Below, one piece after another: positions 3,710 to 6,344 of a stretch of 6,344 nucleotides of DNA. The DNA is from Clostridiales bacterium (GTDB lineage Bacteria > Bacillota > Clostridia > Peptostreptococcales > JAAYPU01). Position numbers and translations under genes: made by a program. The notes under the pieces were generated by a model that was not told the DNA's origin, made no database searches, and worked only from the letters and a program-made list of their open reading frames with translations. Each line of letters begins with the position of its first letter. The stretch's first letter is position 1. Location: contig JAAYPU010000217.1 in NCBI GenBank assembly GCA_012519645.1, positions 1 to 6,344 on the forward strand, written 5' to 3'.

Positions 3710-6344
3710 TTATTTAGCTGCTTTTTGCATAAGTAAAGCAATCATGGATGATGCTTCAGCCCTTGTTGCATTGGCCTTCGGATCGAACATGTTATTGCCC
3801 TTTCCGGATATGATTCCGACCTCTTGCATAGCTACCACCGCTGCTTTTGCATACTCTGCTATTTCGCTGTCATCATCGAATACAACAGTCTCATTTACCT
3901 TTTCCAAGGTATAGCTTGAAACCTTTTCATTGAACTGATTGAGCATAACTGCCATGTCCTGGCGGGTTATATTGGCATTGGGATTGAATTTGCCATTGGA
4001 GCCATAGGCGATACCGCTTTCGTATGCCCATTGCACGGCACCGTTGAACCAGTCGTCGGTATTTACATCATCAAAGGCTGAGGTTGTATATTTGCTGAGA
4101 TCAGCTCCTGCCAAATTGGCGAGTATCTGAACAAATTCTGCTCTTGTGATGTTTGCATTTGGAGCAAATAAACCCTTTTCCTTGCCCTTTATTATATTCC
4201 TTGCGGCAAGGAAGTTTACTGATTCCTCGTACCAACCGGATACATCGGAGAATTCGATTTTGTTGTAGCCGATTGCGTACTGTGTAAGCTTAGAATCTTT
4301 AATTGTAAAGCTTTTTGTGTCTTTGTTGTATATGCAGTCTTTAACAATTTCAAGTTCTCCATCAGCATTGACGGAATAAAGAACTAAAGCAGCTGCATCT
4401 TCATCCTCTTTAAGGGTGTAAGGAATTTCTATTGTTATATTTCCTTCAAAATCAGCCATGGTCTCGCCGTCACTCGTTACGCTGAAGCTAAGAACGGGTC
4501 TGTCACCAATTATATTCTTTGCCTCTTCGGAGAGATTTTCCGCATCGACAGAAGAAATTGTAATCTTAACGTCCTCTGTTGCGGAAGAAGTAATATCGGA
4601 TAAAGCTTTTTGATCAAAGCTGATGGTTGCCAATGATGTAGATATTATTTTATTCTCGAATCCCTTTTCCACAAGAGAATCGATACCGTCTTTTGCAATG
4701 CTTAATTCAACGGATTTTGCATCCTTTGCTGCTTCTGCATTGATTTTAACTGTGGAGGACAGTCCCTTTTCTTGCTCTGCTGCTTCTTCTATAGCCTTGT
4801 CGATTGCATCGGTTATTTGCTTGATATCAATTGAAGCTATGGCTTTTCCATCGCTGTCGGTTTCAGCACCAGCATAGACAACGGCCTGTACTGTGTTTTC
4901 CTTATCTCCTGAAACACCTGGTATAGGAGTATTAGGGATAGTAGTAGAATCAGGTGTGGCAGTCGGAGTAGGTGTGGGTGACATATCCGGCACAGTATTT
5001 GAGGATGATCCCGAACCCTTGCCGCCGCTGCCCGATGATTTCTTTTCAAAAATTGCTGTTATTGTTATGTCTGATTCCGGCATGATGAAGCTTGTTCCGC
5101 TTATTTTCGTATCCGATTCTCCGTCATTATACTTAAGGGAGCCGGATTTGAGACGATAACCGGAATCTGGGGTTATTGTAAGGTCTAAGACCGAGCCTGC
5201 TTTTGCATACACAGAACTTGCAACAATACTTCCGTGGGAAGTCTCATCAATACTAATCAGATAAGATGTCGGTTCGGGTTCAAACTTTACGTTGTCCAGA
5301 TACATTTTTCCAGCATAATCACTTTCTACGTCGGCTACAACAATGGTGATATCTCTTAAAAGAGTATTGGATTCAAATACCTTGTCATCCATTAAATCGT
5401 CCAAATCGAAGCTGACTTTGAAGAGATAGAGTCCGTCTTCGGTTTTTTCCATATCGGATAATGAATCCAAAGGAATGTCGAAGGTTTTCGATGCCTGTGC
5501 CCAATAACCGAGACTAGGTGGTGCAAAGGCGAGATTAATGCAAAGAACTCCCCAGTTTGCACGCACAGGTTCCAGGTAAAAATCAAAGGTAAGATATTTG
5601 TTATCTTCACGGGTTGTATTAATATTTGCCAACATGAAGCGAGGGGCGGAAGCCCATCCGTCACTAGGCTTAACTTCGGGATAAGCTACTTCCCACGAGA
5701 TGGCCTTTGAGCCGTTTGCCTCTTCGATGGTCAATGCACTTTTTACCCCGGAGGCAACATCCCAGTTCCATCCTTGACGGGTATCGTCTTCGAAATTCGA
5801 AGGAAATGTCGGTGTTCCCAACGGATCATGTACAACCAGTTCTTCAACAACCGCACGGTTACCGGATACGGAAATATTGTCTAAGTATATAACATCTGCA
5901 TTTTCTGCACCGATGAACATAATTATATTGGTCATTATACTGTCCTGATCATCTTTTGCAATTGCATCAAAATTTGGCGAATCCTCTGTTGTAATTGTTA
6001 ATACTGCTTTATATGTACCGTCTTCCTGTTCGATAAAATCTTCTGCTGTTACTTTGGAGGCTTTCAAAGGATTGCCCCAGCCATTGGTAGAACTTTGGGG
6101 AATAGCTGTTATGGATACGGTTGTGGGTTCCTCCACAATAACATCCATTGTTAGTTTATCCGCTCCGAAAATATCCGGGCGTGCACTTGTGCCGTCTGCG
6201 GAGATGCGAAGGTTTGCCCAGTATCCGCCGTCGGAAGTCTTGGCATAGACTTTGGCAACCTCTTCAGGACAATCCATACGGTTACTGATAAGGAGAAACG
6301 CATCCTTGTATGTAGCAGTTTCATCCTCCTCCTGAATTAAACCT
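3710..6344 (-). CDS. C-terminal part of an S-layer-anchored Cel5-type cellulase (CBM17-CBM28-SLH)
   Basis: The frame is open to the right edge, so 877 residues are seen and the start is absent. Residues are numbered from the internal Met at 6277, which is not the start; 22 residues precede it. CBM17 runs from the edge to about 139: W20, R24, Q61, W67 and N117 keep the spacing I recall for the cellulose-binding residues of C. cellulovorans EngF. CBM28, the sister family, is at about 155-333 (YPEVKPSDGWASAPR). An InlB-like repeat (338-412) ends in FIMPESDITITAIF. A Ser/Gly then Pro/Thr linker follows (413-460), then a pre-SLH domain (461-673). Three SLH motifs (675-852), with ITRAE, ITRQD and ATRAE, would bind pyruvylated wall polymer. 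From memory C. josui Cel5A has GH5-CBM17-CBM28-SLH, so a GH5 endoglucanase is inferred upstream, unseen. The protein would be exported and bind amorphous cellulose. Confidence 0.9.
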   Translation of the reverse strand, partial: GLIQEEDETATYKDAFLLISNRMDCPEEVAKVYAKTSDGGYWANLRISADGTSARPDIFGADKLTMDVIVEEPTTVSITAIPQSSTNGWGNPLKASKVTAEDFIEQEDGTYKAVLTITTEDSPNFDAIAKDDQDSIMTNIIMFIGAENADVIYLDNISVSGNRAVVEELVVHDPLGTPTFPSNFEDDTRQGWNWDVASGVKSALTIEEANGSKAISWEVAYPEVKPSDGWASAPRFMLANINTTREDNKYLTFDFYLEPVRANWGVLCINLAFAPPSLGYWAQASKTFDIPLDSLSDMEKTEDGLYLFKVSFDLDDLMDDKVFESNTLLRDITIVVADVESDYAGKMYLDNVKFEPEPTSYLISIDETSHGSIVASSVYAKAGSVLDLTITPDSGYRLKSGSLKYNDGESDTKISGTSFIMPESDITITAIFEKKSSGSGGKGSGSSSNTVPDMSPTPTPTATPDSTTIPNTPIPGVSGDKENTVQAVVYAGAETDSDGKAIASIDIKQITDAIDKAIEEAAEQEKGLSSTVKINAEAAKDAKSVELSIAKDGIDSLVEKGFENKIISTSLATISFDQKALSDITSSATEDVKITISSVDAENLSEEAKNIIGDRPVLSFSVTSDGETMADFEGNITIEIPYTLKEDEDAAALVLYSVNADGELEIVKDCIYNKDTKSFTIKDSKLTQYAIGYNKIEFSDVSGWYEESVNFLAARNIIKGKEKGLFAPNANITRAEFVQILANLAGADLSKYTTSAFDDVNTDDWFNGAVQWAYESGIAYGSNGKFNPNANITRQDMAVMLNQFNEKVSSYTLEKVNETVVFDDDSEIAEYAKAAVVAMQEVGIISGKGNNMFDPKANATRAEASSMIALLMQKAAK

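Noticed and set aside
3585..3914. Plus-strand 109-residue frame across the terminator
   Set aside because: It runs through the minus-strand terminator and into the antisense of the third SLH motif, without a ribosome site.
4623..5159. Plus-strand frames at 4623-4877 and 4893-5159
   Set aside because: They lie wholly antisense to well-recognised domains and linker of the cellulase gene, and their composition mirrors its low-complexity linker.
6275..6277. ATG at 6277 as the true start of the cellulase
   Set aside because: The frame stays open for 22 more codons to the edge, there is no ribosome site or signal peptide, and the position falls inside the CBM17 module.

Overview
The window is AT-rich Firmicutes DNA, most likely from a mesophilic cellulolytic clostridium (Ruminiclostridium / Clostridium josui type). 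The grounds are strong AGGAG ribosome sites, GTG starts, a chemoreceptor with clostridial features, and a surface cellulase whose CBM17-CBM28-SLH arrangement is, from memory, that of C. josui Cel5A. I ran no database search.

Layout. (1) Positions 1-413: the first 27 codons of an unrecognised minus-strand gene leave the window on the left, behind a good sigma-A promoter. A plus-strand coding remnant without a start (153-332) follows, then an extended -10 promoter. (2) 414-728: a small single-domain cupin that has lost most metal ligands. A strong ribosome site after it leads only into a decayed frame (742-920). (3) 1089-3332: a complete chemoreceptor with an external sensor, an array of about five HAMP or HAMP-like modules and a canonical signalling hairpin. 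(4) 3333-3709: a convergent intergenic region of about 380 bases. It holds a plausible plus-strand promoter, three successive hairpins that may be a structured RNA, a doubtful 27-codon ORF and a strong terminator serving the minus-strand gene. (5) 3710-6344, minus strand: the C-terminal 877 residues of a large secreted cellulase-type protein with CBM17, CBM28, an InlB-like repeat, a Pro/Thr linker, a pre-SLH domain and three SLH motifs. Its catalytic domain and start lie beyond the right edge.

The two large genes face each other and are not an operon. Together they fit a motile, cellulose-degrading bacterium, one gene holding an amorphous-cellulose-binding enzyme on the cell wall and the other sensing the environment. 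Nothing ties the receptor to cellulose products. I found no CRISPR array, tRNA, rRNA, insertion sequence or defence system. The least explained part is the hairpin cluster at 3415-3546.
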